This document shows, piece after piece, positions 18,647 through 28,875 of a DNA stretch of 64,000 nt. The translations under genes and the position numbers were made by a program. This DNA comes from Halolactibacillus sp051746745 (GTDB lineage: Bacteria > Bacillota > Bacilli > Bacillales > Amphibacillaceae). The DNA lies in contig JBNJFJ010000002.1 in NCBI GenBank assembly GCA_051746745.1, positions 5,441 to 69,440 of the forward strand, written 5' to 3'. Positions within the stretch are counted from its first letter, which is position 1; every line of letters begins with the position of its first letter. The notes below the pieces were generated by a model, which searched no databases, had not been told where the DNA came from, and saw nothing but the letters and a program-made list of their open reading frames with translations.

Positions 18647-19504
18647 CTACCTCTCTTTGATTAACTTCTTTAATTTTGATAGAAACCCTGACTGTTTTAC
18701 TGAAGGATCAGCATCAGGATCAATTAAGTAATCAGACATTAAGTCATGTATTTCTTTTGCTATCGTTGATTTTGGGTCTGAGATAACAAACGGTGTCTGT
18801 TTTGAAACAGCTTTTGATACTATTTTATCATAAGATAGCTGTCCAAGTGACACCATATCTTTTTGTAAAAATTGATAGACGACGCGCTTTAAGCGTTCTG
18901 TTGCGATTTTCCCTTCTTTTCTTGCCTGCACACGGTTCATAATTAAATAAAATGGCACATCACTGTTGCGTGCATGGATATGTTTAATCATCGCATAAGC
19001 ATCCATCATGGCTGTTGGTTCCGGCGTGGTGACGACAAAACATTCATCAGCCGATAAAATGTAAAATAAACTTTCTTTTGTCGCCCCTGCCCCCATATCA
19101 AAAAAGATAAAGTCATAACGGTCAAGCACATGGTTAAATTGATCAAGAAAGAAATGTATTTTTTCTTCATTCATTTGAAAAAGATCTGTGAGTCCAGAAC
19201 CAGCTGTGATATATGAAAGACCATTACTCGTTGTTTCAATAACCTCTTCAATCGATAAATGTTGATTAAACATATCAACAATGGAGTACTTGCTTTGAAG
19301 GCCAAGTAGAATATCGATGTTTCCCATCCCAATGTCTAAATCAAAAATCAATACCTTTTTTCCGCGATTGACTAAATCAATCGCTACATTAAGGGTGATA
19401 TTGGATTTCCCAACGCCCCCTTTACCGCTAATGACCGCGATAGTTTTAGCTTGTTGTGTGCCTTTATTCATTTGTCTTCGTAATTGTTGTGCTTGATCAT
19501 TCAT
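18647..19504 (-). CDS. flhG: Flagellar number regulator FlhG (MinD-like ATPase)
   Basis: ParA/MinD-type ATPase that controls flagellar placement and number with FlhF. 285 residues. The deviant Walker A motif SGKGGVGKS lies at about 26-34. Switch motifs around VLIFDLDIGMGNIDILLG and FIFFDMGAGA are present. The short N-terminal DQAQQLRRQMN motif is the part that activates the FlhF GTPase in the family. It overlaps flhF by eight bases. Confidence 0.95.
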   Translation of the reverse strand: MNDQAQQLRRQMNKGTQQAKTIAVISGKGGVGKSNITLNVAIDLVNRGKKVLIFDLDIGMGNIDILLGLQSKYSIVDMFNQHLSIEEVIETTSNGLSYITAGSGLTDLFQMNEEKIHFFLDQFNHVLDRYDFIFFDMGAGATKESLFYILSADECFVVTTPEPTAMMDAYAMIKHIHARNSDVPFYLIMNRVQARKEGKIATERLKRVVYQFLQKDMVSLGQLSYDKIVSKAVSKQTPFVISDPKSTIAKEIHDLMSDYLIDPDADPSVKQSGFLSKLKKLIKER

Positions 19505-20675
19505 GGTGTTGTGACCTCATAATGTGTGAAGATAAGTAACTCGGTGTTGCTCGTTTGATATCATCTGGTACATCTTGACCAGTCGTGATATAACTGACAC
19601 CTAGTGATGACACTTTTACTAAATCAACAATGACACCTAGTGTGTCTGTTTCGTCAGCTTTAGTTAAAATAAAGCCTTTTAGTGGGATTTTATCAAATTG
19701 ATGATAGATGCTTAGAATATCTTTCGGTTTAGCCGTTAAACTTAGCACTAAATAGGTTTCAATATCTTTTGATAAGTCAACGATTTGACCTAACTCTCTA
19801 ATGTATTTTTCATCTTTAAAGTTACGACCAGCCGTATCAACAAAAACGCGGTCATAGTCTTGAAATTTCAATCGCGCTTTTTGGTAGTCTTCAACGTTAT
19901 AACAGACTTCAATCGGAATATCTAAAATTTTAGCATACGTTTTTAACTGTTCAATTGCCGCAATCCGGTACGTATCAGTTGTAATCAAGGCGACAGATTG
20001 TTTGTCCTCCATTAAGCTCTTGGCTGCTAGTTTGGCAATCGTCGTTGTTTTCCCAACACCCGTTGGTCCGACTAGATGAATAAACCGTGTTTGGAAATTC
20101 ATCACACCTGATGCTGTTTCATAAAAATAATTGGCCAGGCGGTCTTTAACTTGGCTTTTTATCTCATCATAGACAAGGGTTTGTCCTTCATTCTTCTCCA
20201 TTACTGGTTGGATCAATAACTCTGCCTGTTCTTTTGAGATATCTTCGGCTAATAATTCTTGATAGACCATATCATAGCTCGGTGGAAATTGACTCTTTTG
20301 ATCTGTCGATTCTTCCATCCATTTGCGCAGTGAACGTAATTCTTCAAGGACAACTTGTTGTTCTTTTTCTGCTTTAGTTTCAGTATGGATAAATGATTGC
20401 AGTGAGGCCTTTTTTTGCGCCTCTCTTTGTTGCATGTCTGGACTAGGTCGAGCATCTAACACTGTTTTTTTTCGGGGTTGTTTCTTTACTGGTACTTGTG
20501 TTTGTTTGGGATCAACCGCTGCGACGACCTCGATATTTTTCTTTTTAAATAAGCCGAAAAAACCACCTGTTTCAACGGTTTTACTATTTAAAATAACCGC
20601 ATCAGGTCCAAGTTCTTTTCTCACCTGTTGCATCGCTTCAGGCATTGTTTTTGCCACATACTTTTTTAATTTCAT
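19497..20675 (-). CDS. flhF: SRP-type GTPase FlhF
   Basis: Third SRP-family GTPase (with Ffh and FtsY, also in this window), which positions the first flagellar components. 392 residues: a variable basic/Gln-rich B domain (about 1-125), an N domain, and a G domain with Walker A GPTGVGKTT (about 203-211), the DTYR and DTAGR motifs and TKADET. Overlaps flhA by four bases and flhG by eight. Confidence 0.97.
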   Translation of the reverse strand: MKLKKYVAKTMPEAMQQVRKELGPDAVILNSKTVETGGFFGLFKKKNIEVVAAVDPKQTQVPVKKQPRKKTVLDARPSPDMQQREAQKKASLQSFIHTETKAEKEQQVVLEELRSLRKWMEESTDQKSQFPPSYDMVYQELLAEDISKEQAELLIQPVMEKNEGQTLVYDEIKSQVKDRLANYFYETASGVMNFQTRFIHLVGPTGVGKTTTIAKLAAKSLMEDKQSVALITTDTYRIAAIEQLKTYAKILDIPIEVCYNVEDYQKARLKFQDYDRVFVDTAGRNFKDEKYIRELGQIVDLSKDIETYLVLSLTAKPKDILSIYHQFDKIPLKGFILTKADETDTLGVIVDLVKVSSLGVSYITTGQDVPDDIKRATPSYLSSHIMRSQHHE

Positions 20676-22705
20676 GTCATGTTCACCACCCCTACACTTT
20701 GGACATCTAAGTTCGGTTCCAATTCATTATACGATAACACCACAACATGAGGAAAGAACCGGTCCAACAGTTGCTTCATATACATACGAATGGTCGGTGA
20801 GCACAAGATAATGGGATACTCTTCATGCAGTGAAATCTTTTCAATTTGGTTTTTAACCGCATGGACAATCCGTTGTTGTTTATCAGGATCTAAGGCTAAA
20901 TAATTGCCGTGCTCTGTTTGCTGAACGTGTTCGGCAATGGTTTGTTCCACTTCACCAGCGACCGTAATGACTTTGAGCTCAGATTTTCCTTCTGAGTATT
21001 GCTTCGTGATTTGTGAGGCGAGCGATTGTCTCGCATATTCACCGAGTAGCTCTGTATCATTGGTCATTTTACCAAAGTCAGCTAACGTTTCAAAGATTAC
21101 TGGAAGATTTCGGATTGAGACTTGCTCACGTAACAGTTTGGCCAATACTTTTTGCACATCCCCTACAGATAACACATCCGGTGTCACTTCATCGACTAAA
21201 ATTGGATACGATTCTTTCAAATGATCGATCAATTGTTTTGTTTCTTGACGACCGAGTAATTGATGGGCATGTTTCTTAATGACTTCGGTAATATGCGTTG
21301 CCACAACAGATGGGGGATCGACCACAGTATAGCCATTGAGCTCAGCATCATCTTTCATTTCTTCTGTAATCCATTTCGCTGGAAGACCAAAAGCCGGTTC
21401 CGTTGTTTGAATGCCCTCTAAATCATCGCCATCCAAGCCGCCAGTCATAGCGAGGAAGTGGTCCAGTAATAATTCACCTGTTGCTACTTCATTACCCTTA
21501 ATTTTCAATTGATAAGCATTTGGCTGCAATTGAATGTTATCTCTAATCCGAACAACAGGAATTACTAACCCAAGCTCAATCGCGAGCTGACGTCTGATCA
21601 TGACAATACGGTCCATTAAATCTCCACCCTGACTCGCGTCGACTAGTGGGATTAACGCATACCCGAATTCAAATTCAATCGGGTCCATGCTAATTAAGTC
21701 CACGACATTCTCTTGTGAACGCATATCTTCTGTTGTTTCTTCTTCTTCAACTTCTGCTTCATCAACAGGTAATTCTGCTTTTGGACGTTCTAAAAAATAG
21801 CCGCCACCAACGAGAATGAGCGCCATCGTCGTTGTTAACACGGGATTGATCGGAGTAAATCCAAAGATGAAGATTGTCCCGCCAGCCACATAGAGTAATT
21901 TAGGGTATTGTAATAATTGCCCAGTTACATCGGTACTTAAATTACCTTCAGAGACAGCCCGGGTAACGATAATACCGGTTGCTGTTGAAATAAGGAGGGC
22001 TGGTATCTGACTGACAAGTCCGTCCCCTACGGTTAATTGCATATAAGTCGATAAGGCTTCATTAAAGCTCATGCCTTGCTGCAGCATCCCGATAATGAGA
22101 CCAAAGATAATGTTAATCATTACGATAATAATACCAGCAATCGCATCACCTTTTACGAATTTACTCGCACCATCCATGGCCCCGTAAAAGTCGGCTTCGC
22201 GTTCAATCTTTTCACGACGTTGTTTCGCTTGTTGTTCATTGATCAGACCTGCATTTAAATCCGCATCAATACTCATCTGTTTACCAGGCATCGCATCCAA
22301 CGTAAAACGCGCGCCTACTTCAGAAACACGCTCTGACCCTTTTGTAATAACTAAAAATTGAATAATAATTAAAATAACGAAGACGACAAAACCGACAAGC
22401 GGATTGCCACCAATAACAAATGTTCCAAATGTTTCAACCACATTACCCGCTGAACCTGTACCTAAAATAGATCGTGTCGTTGAAACATTAAGACCTAACC
22501 GAAATAGGGTCAGTAATAGTAAGAGCGATGGTAAGATCGAGAACTCTAAAGGTTCTGATGTGTTCATCGCAACTAAAATGACAATGAGGGAAAGTGAAAT
22601 ATTCGTTAAAATTAGAATACTTAAAAGAATATCTGGTAGTGGGATAATTAACATCACGATAATCGTAATGACAAATAACACAACGGTAAAATCTCTTGCT
22701 CGCAT
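20672..22705 (-). CDS. flhA: Flagellar export gate protein FlhA
   Basis: Largest membrane component of the flagellar type III export gate, binding chaperone-substrate complexes through its cytoplasmic domain. 677 residues, eight predicted membrane segments in the first half, and the FHIPEP-family signature with RFTLDAMPGKQMSIDADLNAG split by the conserved loop. The soluble C-terminal domain starts after an acidic linker (about residue 310-330). AUG overlap with flhF implies coupled translation. Confidence 0.97.
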   Translation of the reverse strand: MRARDFTVVLFVITIIVMLIIPLPDILLSILILTNISLSLIVILVAMNTSEPLEFSILPSLLLLLTLFRLGLNVSTTRSILGTGSAGNVVETFGTFVIGGNPLVGFVVFVILIIIQFLVITKGSERVSEVGARFTLDAMPGKQMSIDADLNAGLINEQQAKQRREKIEREADFYGAMDGASKFVKGDAIAGIIIVMINIIFGLIIGMLQQGMSFNEALSTYMQLTVGDGLVSQIPALLISTATGIIVTRAVSEGNLSTDVTGQLLQYPKLLYVAGGTIFIFGFTPINPVLTTTMALILVGGGYFLERPKAELPVDEAEVEEEETTEDMRSQENVVDLISMDPIEFEFGYALIPLVDASQGGDLMDRIVMIRRQLAIELGLVIPVVRIRDNIQLQPNAYQLKIKGNEVATGELLLDHFLAMTGGLDGDDLEGIQTTEPAFGLPAKWITEEMKDDAELNGYTVVDPPSVVATHITEVIKKHAHQLLGRQETKQLIDHLKESYPILVDEVTPDVLSVGDVQKVLAKLLREQVSIRNLPVIFETLADFGKMTNDTELLGEYARQSLASQITKQYSEGKSELKVITVAGEVEQTIAEHVQQTEHGNYLALDPDKQQRIVHAVKNQIEKISLHEEYPIILCSPTIRMYMKQLLDRFFPHVVVLSYNELEPNLDVQSVGVVNMT

Positions 22706-22735
22706 AAATGTATACTCTCCTTACCCTCTAAAAAA

Positions 22736-23827
22736 CTAAGCTTTTTTCTCTAAACGATAGACATAGGCTAGTATTTCAGCCACGGCCTGATAATACGATT
22801 CATCAATATCATGATCAATCTCAACGTCCCGGTAAAGGGCACGTGCTAAGGGACGATTTTCAATAATCATCACATCATGATGTGTCGCAATTTCCCTTAT
22901 TTTAAGTGCGACATAGTCGACCCCTTTTGCCACAACAAAAGGCGCTTGGTGGACGCCATCAGTTTCATCATACTTAATGGCTACCGCATAGTGTGTTGGG
23001 TTGGTAATAATGACATCGGCTTCAGGGACTTCACTCATCATCCGGCTCATGGCCATCTGTCGTTGCCGCTCTTTAATTTTTGATTTAATTTGCGGGTCCC
23101 CTTCAATATTTTTATATTCGTCTTTAATATCTTGTTTAGACATACGAATATTTTTTTCATAATCATATCGTTGATATATATAATCTAATACACCAATGAC
23201 GAATAAACTAATGGCCCCGGCAATTCCGATAAAAATCGTTGTTTCACCAAAAAAGGCCAGTGCGGTATCTAAGTCTTTAAACGCTAACATAAAGACTTCA
23301 TCTTTTCTCATCCAGACAACGGTAAACGTTACGGCCGCCACAAAACTAATCTTAAGTAACGACTTGACCAGTTCGACTAAAGCACGGGGAGAGAATAAGC
23401 GTTTAAACCCTGAAATGGGGTTAATTTTATCTAACTTAAAGGTTAGTGGTTCTGTCGTGAATAAAAAACCGATTTGTGCTAAGTTACTTGCCACACCACT
23501 AATCATAGCAACCCCTAGCACGGGTGCAATCGTGAGTCCAACATAGCCTAACACTTCAACGATAATTAATTGAATCGAATCAAAGGTTAAGGACCACTGT
23601 GTATATTCTGAAAACACCTTCGTTAAAAGATTGGTTAAACGCATTTTCCAAAACGAACCGAGTAACATGAAGGTTAAGAAGATTAAAAACAAAGCAACAG
23701 CCGTGTTAATATCCTGTGATTTCGCTACTTGTCCTTTTTTTCTAGTGTCTTCCCGTTTCTTTGGTGTTGCTTTTTCTGTCTTTTCACCAGAGAAAAATTG
23801 GAGATCGAGTTGTAAGTATGTCATCAT
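22736..23827 (-). CDS. flhB: Flagellar export switch protein FlhB
   Basis: Autocleaving component that switches export from rod/hook to filament substrates. 363 residues: four N-terminal membrane segments, a connecting cytoplasmic helix and the C-terminal domain. The self-cleavage motif NPTH is at 276-279, in the usual ITNPTHYAVAIKYD context. Its C-terminal domain is echoed by YlqH elsewhere in the window (47598-47909). Confidence 0.97.
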   Translation of the reverse strand: MMTYLQLDLQFFSGEKTEKATPKKREDTRKKGQVAKSQDINTAVALFLIFLTFMLLGSFWKMRLTNLLTKVFSEYTQWSLTFDSIQLIIVEVLGYVGLTIAPVLGVAMISGVASNLAQIGFLFTTEPLTFKLDKINPISGFKRLFSPRALVELVKSLLKISFVAAVTFTVVWMRKDEVFMLAFKDLDTALAFFGETTIFIGIAGAISLFVIGVLDYIYQRYDYEKNIRMSKQDIKDEYKNIEGDPQIKSKIKERQRQMAMSRMMSEVPEADVIITNPTHYAVAIKYDETDGVHQAPFVVAKGVDYVALKIREIATHHDVMIIENRPLARALYRDVEIDHDIDESYYQAVAEILAYVYRLEKKA

Positions 23828-23829
23828 AT

Positions 23830-24606
23830 TTAACCTCCAAGGATCCGCATGAGCATTTCCATCATTTCAATCACATAATGCACGAGTCGTTTCACTAAAT
23901 CAATATAAGCCATCATAAACAGACTTAAAACAAACAGTGACACACCAATCTTTAGTGGAATACCAACAACAAAGACATTTAGTTGTGGTACCGTACGTGC
24001 AACAATACCTAAGGTCACATCAACTAAAAATAACGTTCCTACAATCGGAATCGCCATCTGGAAGGCAATTAGAAAGAGTTGATTAAACATGTTAATCGCG
24101 GTGATTAACAATCCATCTTGCCCTAAATCAATGAGTTGGTCAACTTCGATGACATCAAAGCTATGGATTGCTCCTTGAATCAGAAGATGATGACCATCAA
24201 CAGCAAGTAGAAACATAAGCGCAAAGATGTATAAGTATTGACCAATAACCGGTCCTTGTGCACCTGTTTGCGGATCAATCACATTGGCAATCGCAAAACC
24301 CATTTGAAAATCAATGAAGTTACCAGCAATTTGAATCGCCGTCATAATAATATTTGCTACAAACCCAATAACTAAGCCAATGATCACTTCTTTTACAAGC
24401 AAAAAAACAAATGTTAAGTCAAGATCAATCACTGGTATGTCCAATGTAAACATAATCATTAAACTCACAAAAGCAGCAAAACCGATTTTAAATTGGGTCG
24501 GAATATTACGATAAGAAAAAATCGGCAACGTCACAAAGAATCCTGCGAGCCGTCCGAAGACTAATAAAAAAACGGTCACGTAATCAAGGTTAATAACAGA
24601 TAGCAT
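23830..24606 (-). CDS. fliR: Flagellar export gate protein FliR
   Basis: Membrane component of the FliPQR export channel core. 258 residues, about six hydrophobic segments and the family region MGFAIANVIDPQTG. It starts three bases after fliQ and ends three bases before flhB, so translation is likely coupled across the gate genes. Confidence 0.95.
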   Translation of the reverse strand: MLSVINLDYVTVFLLVFGRLAGFFVTLPIFSYRNIPTQFKIGFAAFVSLMIMFTLDIPVIDLDLTFVFLLVKEVIIGLVIGFVANIIMTAIQIAGNFIDFQMGFAIANVIDPQTGAQGPVIGQYLYIFALMFLLAVDGHHLLIQGAIHSFDVIEVDQLIDLGQDGLLITAINMFNQLFLIAFQMAIPIVGTLFLVDVTLGIVARTVPQLNVFVVGIPLKIGVSLFVLSLFMMAYIDLVKRLVHYVIEMMEMLMRILGG

Positions 24607-24608
24607 CG

Positions 24609-24878
24609 TTATCTAATAACCGTTGTAAGATTTTGAAAAATTTCAGTCGTAAACTGAACGACTTGCGTCAGCATCCACGGACCGAAAATAACTAAGCCAA
24701 ATAAAACAGCGACAATTTTAGGAATAAAGGCTAAGGTTTGCTCTTGGATCTGTGTTGTTGCTTGAAATATACTGACGAGTAGACCGACGACCAGCGCTAA
24801 AATAAGCAAAGGGCCAGCGACCATTAAGACGGTGGTGATTCCCCGTTCAGCTAAAGAAATAACTAGTTCTCCACTCAT
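24609..24878 (-). CDS. fliQ: Flagellar export gate protein FliQ
   Basis: Small membrane subunit of the FliPQR channel. 89 residues, two transmembrane helices, with the conserved GLLVSIFQATTQIQEQTLAF and the FIPKI motif between them. Standard size for the family. Confidence 0.96.
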   Translation of the reverse strand: MSGELVISLAERGITTVLMVAGPLLILALVVGLLVSIFQATTQIQEQTLAFIPKIVAVLFGLVIFGPWMLTQVVQFTTEIFQNLTTVIR

Positions 24879-24892
24879 ACTTTCGCCTCTTT

Positions 24893-25561
24893 CTAATTAA
24901 AACTTGATAATAGTGCTTCTGAAATTAAATACCATCCATCCACTAAGACAAATAAGAGGACTTTAAACGGTAATGAAATCATAACCGGCGGTAACATCAT
25001 CATCCCCATGGACATTAAAACACTAGCAACCGTCATATCAATGACGAGGAACGGAATAAAAATCATAAAGCCCATTGTAAAAGCTGTTTTTAATTCACTG
25101 ATCGCAAATGCTGGCACTAATGCTGTTAGTGGAATATCCTCAACGGTCTCAATCTCAGGTGACTCAACATAATTTAAAAATAAGGCCAAGTCCCGTTCAC
25201 GGGTATGGTCTGCCATAAATAACTTAATCGGTGTACTTGCCCGTTCATAAGCTTCTTCAATGTTTATTTCTTCATCTAATAAGGGCGTCAATGCTTGTTC
25301 ATTAATATCAGAAAACGTTGGTGCCATGATAAAGAACGTCATAAAAAGGGCTAATCCTACTAACAATTGATTTGGCGGCATTTGCTGAGTGGCAAGTGAC
25401 GTACGTGTAAATGAAAGCACGATGATAATTCTAGTGAAACTGGTCATTAATATTAATATACCAGGTGCTAGTGAAAACACCGTCAATAATAATAATAACT
25501 GAACAGATGTAGCGACATTCTCAGGGTCACTCGAACTAAAGATATCAATAAATTCATTCAT
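24893..25561 (-). CDS. fliP: Flagellar export gate protein FliP
   Basis: Pentameric core of the export channel. 222 residues, four membrane segments, with the signatures LLTVFSLAPGILILMTSFTR and the late GMMMLPPVMISLPFK. The ATG at 25561 is chosen because AAGGGG lies ten bases upstream; an ATG nine bases earlier has that element too close. The start overlaps the fliO end by eight bases (ATGAATGA). Like other Gram-positive FliP proteins it has no obvious cleaved signal peptide before the first helix. Confidence 0.96.
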   Translation of the reverse strand: MNEFIDIFSSSDPENVATSVQLLLLLTVFSLAPGILILMTSFTRIIIVLSFTRTSLATQQMPPNQLLVGLALFMTFFIMAPTFSDINEQALTPLLDEEINIEEAYERASTPIKLFMADHTRERDLALFLNYVESPEIETVEDIPLTALVPAFAISELKTAFTMGFMIFIPFLVIDMTVASVLMSMGMMMLPPVMISLPFKVLLFVLVDGWYLISEALLSSFN

Positions 25562-26261
25562 TGCGATCATGCCCCTTAATGTCTTGTCTTATCTTTGCCT
25601 GCTTATTTTTCATCTGTTCTAACTCACCTTTAAATAATGTCGAAAACGAATCCTTTGAGTTCTCATTCAGTGAAGAGTTGTCATCACTTTTTGATTGTTT
25701 TTGCTGTAGTGACTGAGTCACCTTTGAAAAAAGATCAGCGCCTGGTGCTTGTTTATTATTCATGAGTTGTTCGATAAACGCTTGATCGGTCACTTCTGTT
25801 AATAACTCAACCGTATCACCTACTCCAAGTAAATATACTTTCGTACCTACTTTTACAAGCTGGACTGATTTATTCATTCCAACAGAAACACCACCAAGGT
25901 TTTCAAGGTTATTTAATTGACCTTGTTTTGAGGTGAATTTATTCATCAGTTTAAGCAAGACGTAAATAAGGATAACGACTAGGGCGAGCGCTAATAGAAA
26001 TCGAATCACTAAGCCCCAAAAACTCACCTCTTCATTATCATCTTCAAACAAACCAGAATCTGGATCATCGGGGGTTTCCGTTTGCTCGTTTTGTAACGGC
26101 GTGTTATCACTATTTGACTCTTCTCTATTTGATTCTAACTCATCTGTCGATGATTGACGATATGCATCAAGCACAGATCCATTATCATCTTCAGCTAGCA
26201 CAGCGTGCGGAAACAAGCAGATAAAAAGAATAAGACAAAAGCTTATCAAACGTTTCATCAT
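25554..26261 (-). CDS. fliO: Flagellar export assembly protein FliO (FliZ)
   Basis: Helps assemble the FliPQR gate. 235 residues: an N-terminal signal peptide (residues 1-23, ending AVLA), an acidic Ser/Asn/Glu-rich extracellular linker, one membrane helix (about 80-102) and a cytoplasmic domain with the conserved GGVSVGMNKSVQLVKVG. The gene is called fliZ in Bacillus. It starts one base after the cheY stop with only a weak AGGA ribosome-binding site, which suggests dependence on cheY translation. Confidence 0.88.
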   Translation of the reverse strand: MMKRLISFCLILFICLFPHAVLAEDDNGSVLDAYRQSSTDELESNREESNSDNTPLQNEQTETPDDPDSGLFEDDNEEVSFWGLVIRFLLALALVVILIYVLLKLMNKFTSKQGQLNNLENLGGVSVGMNKSVQLVKVGTKVYLLGVGDTVELLTEVTDQAFIEQLMNNKQAPGADLFSKVTQSLQQKQSKSDDNSSLNENSKDSFSTLFKGELEQMKNKQAKIRQDIKGHDRNE

Positions 26262-26262
26262 C

Positions 26263-26625
26263 TTATCCTAGTGCTTTATTAATGGCCTCTAGCACACGGT
26301 CCGCTTGGAACGGCTTCACAATAAAGTCTTTCGCTCCCGCCTGTATCGCATCGATCACCATTGCTTGCTGTCCCATTGCTGAACACATAATGATGGTCGC
26401 ATTTGGGTTCTGTGCTTTAATTTCTTTTAATGCTTGAATGCCGTCTTTTTCTGGCATCGTAATATCCATTGTCACAAGGTCTGGTGTTAGTTCAGCATAT
26501 TTTTCAACAGCAACTTGACCATTTTCAGCTTCCCCAACAACATCAAAACCGTTCTTTGATAAAATATCTTTAATCATCATTCTCATAAATGCTGCATCGT
26601 CTACGATTAATACTGTATTTGCCAT
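26263..26625 (-). CDS. cheY: Chemotaxis response regulator CheY
   Basis: Single receiver domain that, when phosphorylated by CheA, binds FliM and FliY at the motor switch. 120 residues. The acidic pocket (Asp9/Asp10), phospho-acceptor Asp54 (VTMDITMPEKDG) and Lys in IVKPF are all in place. Lies between fliY and fliO, as in Bacillus, among structural genes rather than with cheA. Confidence 0.97.
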   Translation of the reverse strand: MANTVLIVDDAAFMRMMIKDILSKNGFDVVGEAENGQVAVEKYAELTPDLVTMDITMPEKDGIQALKEIKAQNPNATIIMCSAMGQQAMVIDAIQAGAKDFIVKPFQADRVLEAINKALG

Positions 26626-26654
26626 GGTTGTTTCCTCCTAAAATGTATCCATTG

Positions 26655-27857
26655 TTATTTTAGTTTTTTAAGTCGATCACTTTGACTAATAATTTCTGTG
26701 ACTCTCACGCCAAAGTTCTCATCAATAACGACAACTTCTCCTTGAGCAATGAGTTTATTATTTACATGAATATCAACTGGTTCTCCGGCGAGTTTATCAA
26801 GTTCCAAAATCGAGCCTGTCGATAATTCTAGAATGTCTTTTACCGCTCGCTTTGTTCTACCAAGTTCAACGGTCACTTGGAGCGGGATATCTAGCAACAT
26901 ATCTAAATTGCGTTTTTCATGTTCTGGTAATTGGATTGGTTCAAACGCTTGAAAACTTGCTTGTTCAACGTTTTGTTGATTCGCCATCGGTTCACCCATA
27001 TTTCTAGGTTGACGTGGTTGTTGATACATTTGTTGTTGTGGTGCAGCTTGCTGATTCATATTTGGTTGTTGAACTTGTTGTTGTGGTTCAGGTGATGCTT
27101 GCGCTTCCTGCTTCGGTGCCTCTTGTGTTGGTGCCGTTTGTTTTGGCTCTTCTTTTGGACCATTTAACAACTCATCAACCATTGCTTTTGCGAAAGATGG
27201 TGGTAACAGTTGCATGATTTTTGAATCAATCAATGTCCCTATTTTTAACTGGAATGACACTTTAACGATATATTCGTCATCCGGAATGTATTTATCACTT
27301 TCTTCGGTCCCTACTTCTAACATCACCGTTTGCGGTGGGGAAATATCAATCCGCTTTGAGAACATCGTTGACATACTTGTAGCTGCTGTCCCCATCATTT
27401 GATTCATTGCTTCTTGGACAGCGCTCATATGAATTTCATTAAGTTCTACTTCACTATTAGAACCGTCTCCACCAAGCATTAAATCAGCAATAATCGAAGC
27501 ATCACTTGATTTTAAAACAAACAAGTTGTCGCCTTCAAATCCTTCGGTATACTCGACTTCTACACCGACATGAGGATGTGGAAATTCCTGCTCTAATGTG
27601 TTACGTTTCACGATTGAAATCTCAGGTGTTGTAATATCAACTTTTTGATTTAATAGTGTCGCAAGTGTCGTTGCCGAACTACCAAATGAAATGTTGCCAA
27701 TTTCGCCTAATGCATCAATTTCAATATCTGAAAGAATACTAGATGTATCTTCAGACTCTTCTTCTATCGTTTCGTTTTCGTCTGTTTCTTCTTCATCTGA
27801 TGTGCCGTTTAGTAGCGCATCAATCTCATCTTGTGATAACATACCATCACTCATCAT
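26655..27857 (-). CDS. fliY: Flagellar motor switch phosphatase FliY
   Basis: Motor switch protein that combines CheY-P phosphatase activity with a FliN-type C-terminal domain. 400 residues: an N-terminal CheY-P-binding motif (MLSQDEIDALLNG), two CheC-like regions (IDALGEIGNISFGSSATTL and the MNQMMGTAATSMS segment), a long Gln/Pro-rich linker and the SpoA/FliN domain (VTVELGRTKRAVKDIL). The ATG at 27857 follows AAGGAGGG and overlaps the fliM stop, implying coupling. Confidence 0.96.
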   Translation of the reverse strand: MMSDGMLSQDEIDALLNGTSDEEETDENETIEEESEDTSSILSDIEIDALGEIGNISFGSSATTLATLLNQKVDITTPEISIVKRNTLEQEFPHPHVGVEVEYTEGFEGDNLFVLKSSDASIIADLMLGGDGSNSEVELNEIHMSAVQEAMNQMMGTAATSMSTMFSKRIDISPPQTVMLEVGTEESDKYIPDDEYIVKVSFQLKIGTLIDSKIMQLLPPSFAKAMVDELLNGPKEEPKQTAPTQEAPKQEAQASPEPQQQVQQPNMNQQAAPQQQMYQQPRQPRNMGEPMANQQNVEQASFQAFEPIQLPEHEKRNLDMLLDIPLQVTVELGRTKRAVKDILELSTGSILELDKLAGEPVDIHVNNKLIAQGEVVVIDENFGVRVTEIISQSDRLKKLK

Positions 27858-28848
27858 CGGAAGACCCTCCTTTAATTTCATCAATCACCTGCACAGCAAC
27901 GTTATTTTTCTGGCTACCAGGCTGAACATAAAACAATGGTTCTTCACTTGACTGCATAATTAAAGGCTCTTCAATCGATTGATTTAACTTTAATACATCG
28001 CCCTTGTTTAACTCAAGTAAATCATCAATAGTAATACGCGTTTCACCTAACACCACACTGAGTTCAAGTTCCGTAGATGAAATATTTTTTGTTAATTTTT
28101 CATATTCACCAGGTTTCCGTTCCTTTTGTGCTTCATTCTGCATCCAATAATGCACAGATAACCTCGGAATAATTGGCTCCAAGACGACATGCGGAATACA
28201 GATATTGATCATCCCACTCGTCTCACCAATCGTTGTGTTTAACGACACGACAATGACCGTTTCATTTGGTGACACCAGTTGCAAGAATTGGGGATTCACT
28301 TCAAACTCTTCAAGCATTGGATCAATATCGATGACACTTGCCCAAGCTTCTTGCAAGTTGTCGAGTGATTTTTCAAATAAATTGGACATAATCGTTGATT
28401 CAATTTCGGTCAAGTTCTCTATTTTATTTAAACTTGTTCCCCGACCACCTAGAATTCGGTCTAACATCGCATAAGCTACGTTTGGATTAATTTCAAAAAT
28501 AATTCGACCATCAAGTGGATCCATACTAAAGATATTTAACACGGTCATTGTTGGAATTGAACGAATAAATTCTTCATAAGGTATTTGATCGACGGAAGCG
28601 ACCGAAATATGCACATAATTTCGCAGCTGAGCTGAAAAATATGTCGTCAGCATCCGCGCATAATTTTCATGGATTCTCGATAAACTTCGCACTTGATCCT
28701 TTGAAAATCTCAGTGCTCGTTTAAAGTCATAACTTCTTACTTTTTTTTCTTTTTCTTCTTCTTTTAATTGATTGGCATCCATCTCTCCTGATGATAATGC
28801 CGATAGTAAAGCATCTATCTCATTTTGGGACAAAACATCATCTGCCAT
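27847..28848 (-). CDS. fliM: Flagellar motor switch protein FliM
   Basis: C-ring component that binds CheY-P and sets rotation direction. 333 residues: the N-terminal CheY-P-binding peptide (VLSQNEIDALLSAL), the FliM middle domain (containing GGRGTSL) and a C-terminal SpoA domain (LSVVLGETRITIDDLLEL). Its GGAGG ribosome-binding site can pair with CTCCG just upstream, a weak local hairpin that may lower initiation. Its stop overlaps the fliY start. Confidence 0.97.
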   Translation of the reverse strand: MADDVLSQNEIDALLSALSSGEMDANQLKEEEKEKKVRSYDFKRALRFSKDQVRSLSRIHENYARMLTTYFSAQLRNYVHISVASVDQIPYEEFIRSIPTMTVLNIFSMDPLDGRIIFEINPNVAYAMLDRILGGRGTSLNKIENLTEIESTIMSNLFEKSLDNLQEAWASVIDIDPMLEEFEVNPQFLQLVSPNETVIVVSLNTTIGETSGMINICIPHVVLEPIIPRLSVHYWMQNEAQKERKPGEYEKLTKNISSTELELSVVLGETRITIDDLLELNKGDVLKLNQSIEEPLIMQSSEEPLFYVQPGSQKNNVAVQVIDEIKGGSSDDE

Positions 28849-28875
28849 AAACTCACCTCCGGTTCGGAGTCGTAA

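Noticed and set aside
20323..20811. 162-codon plus-strand open frame across flhF/flhA
   Set aside because: It lies opposite two well-conserved overlapping genes; Ser/Thr/Phe-rich product with no recognisable motif.
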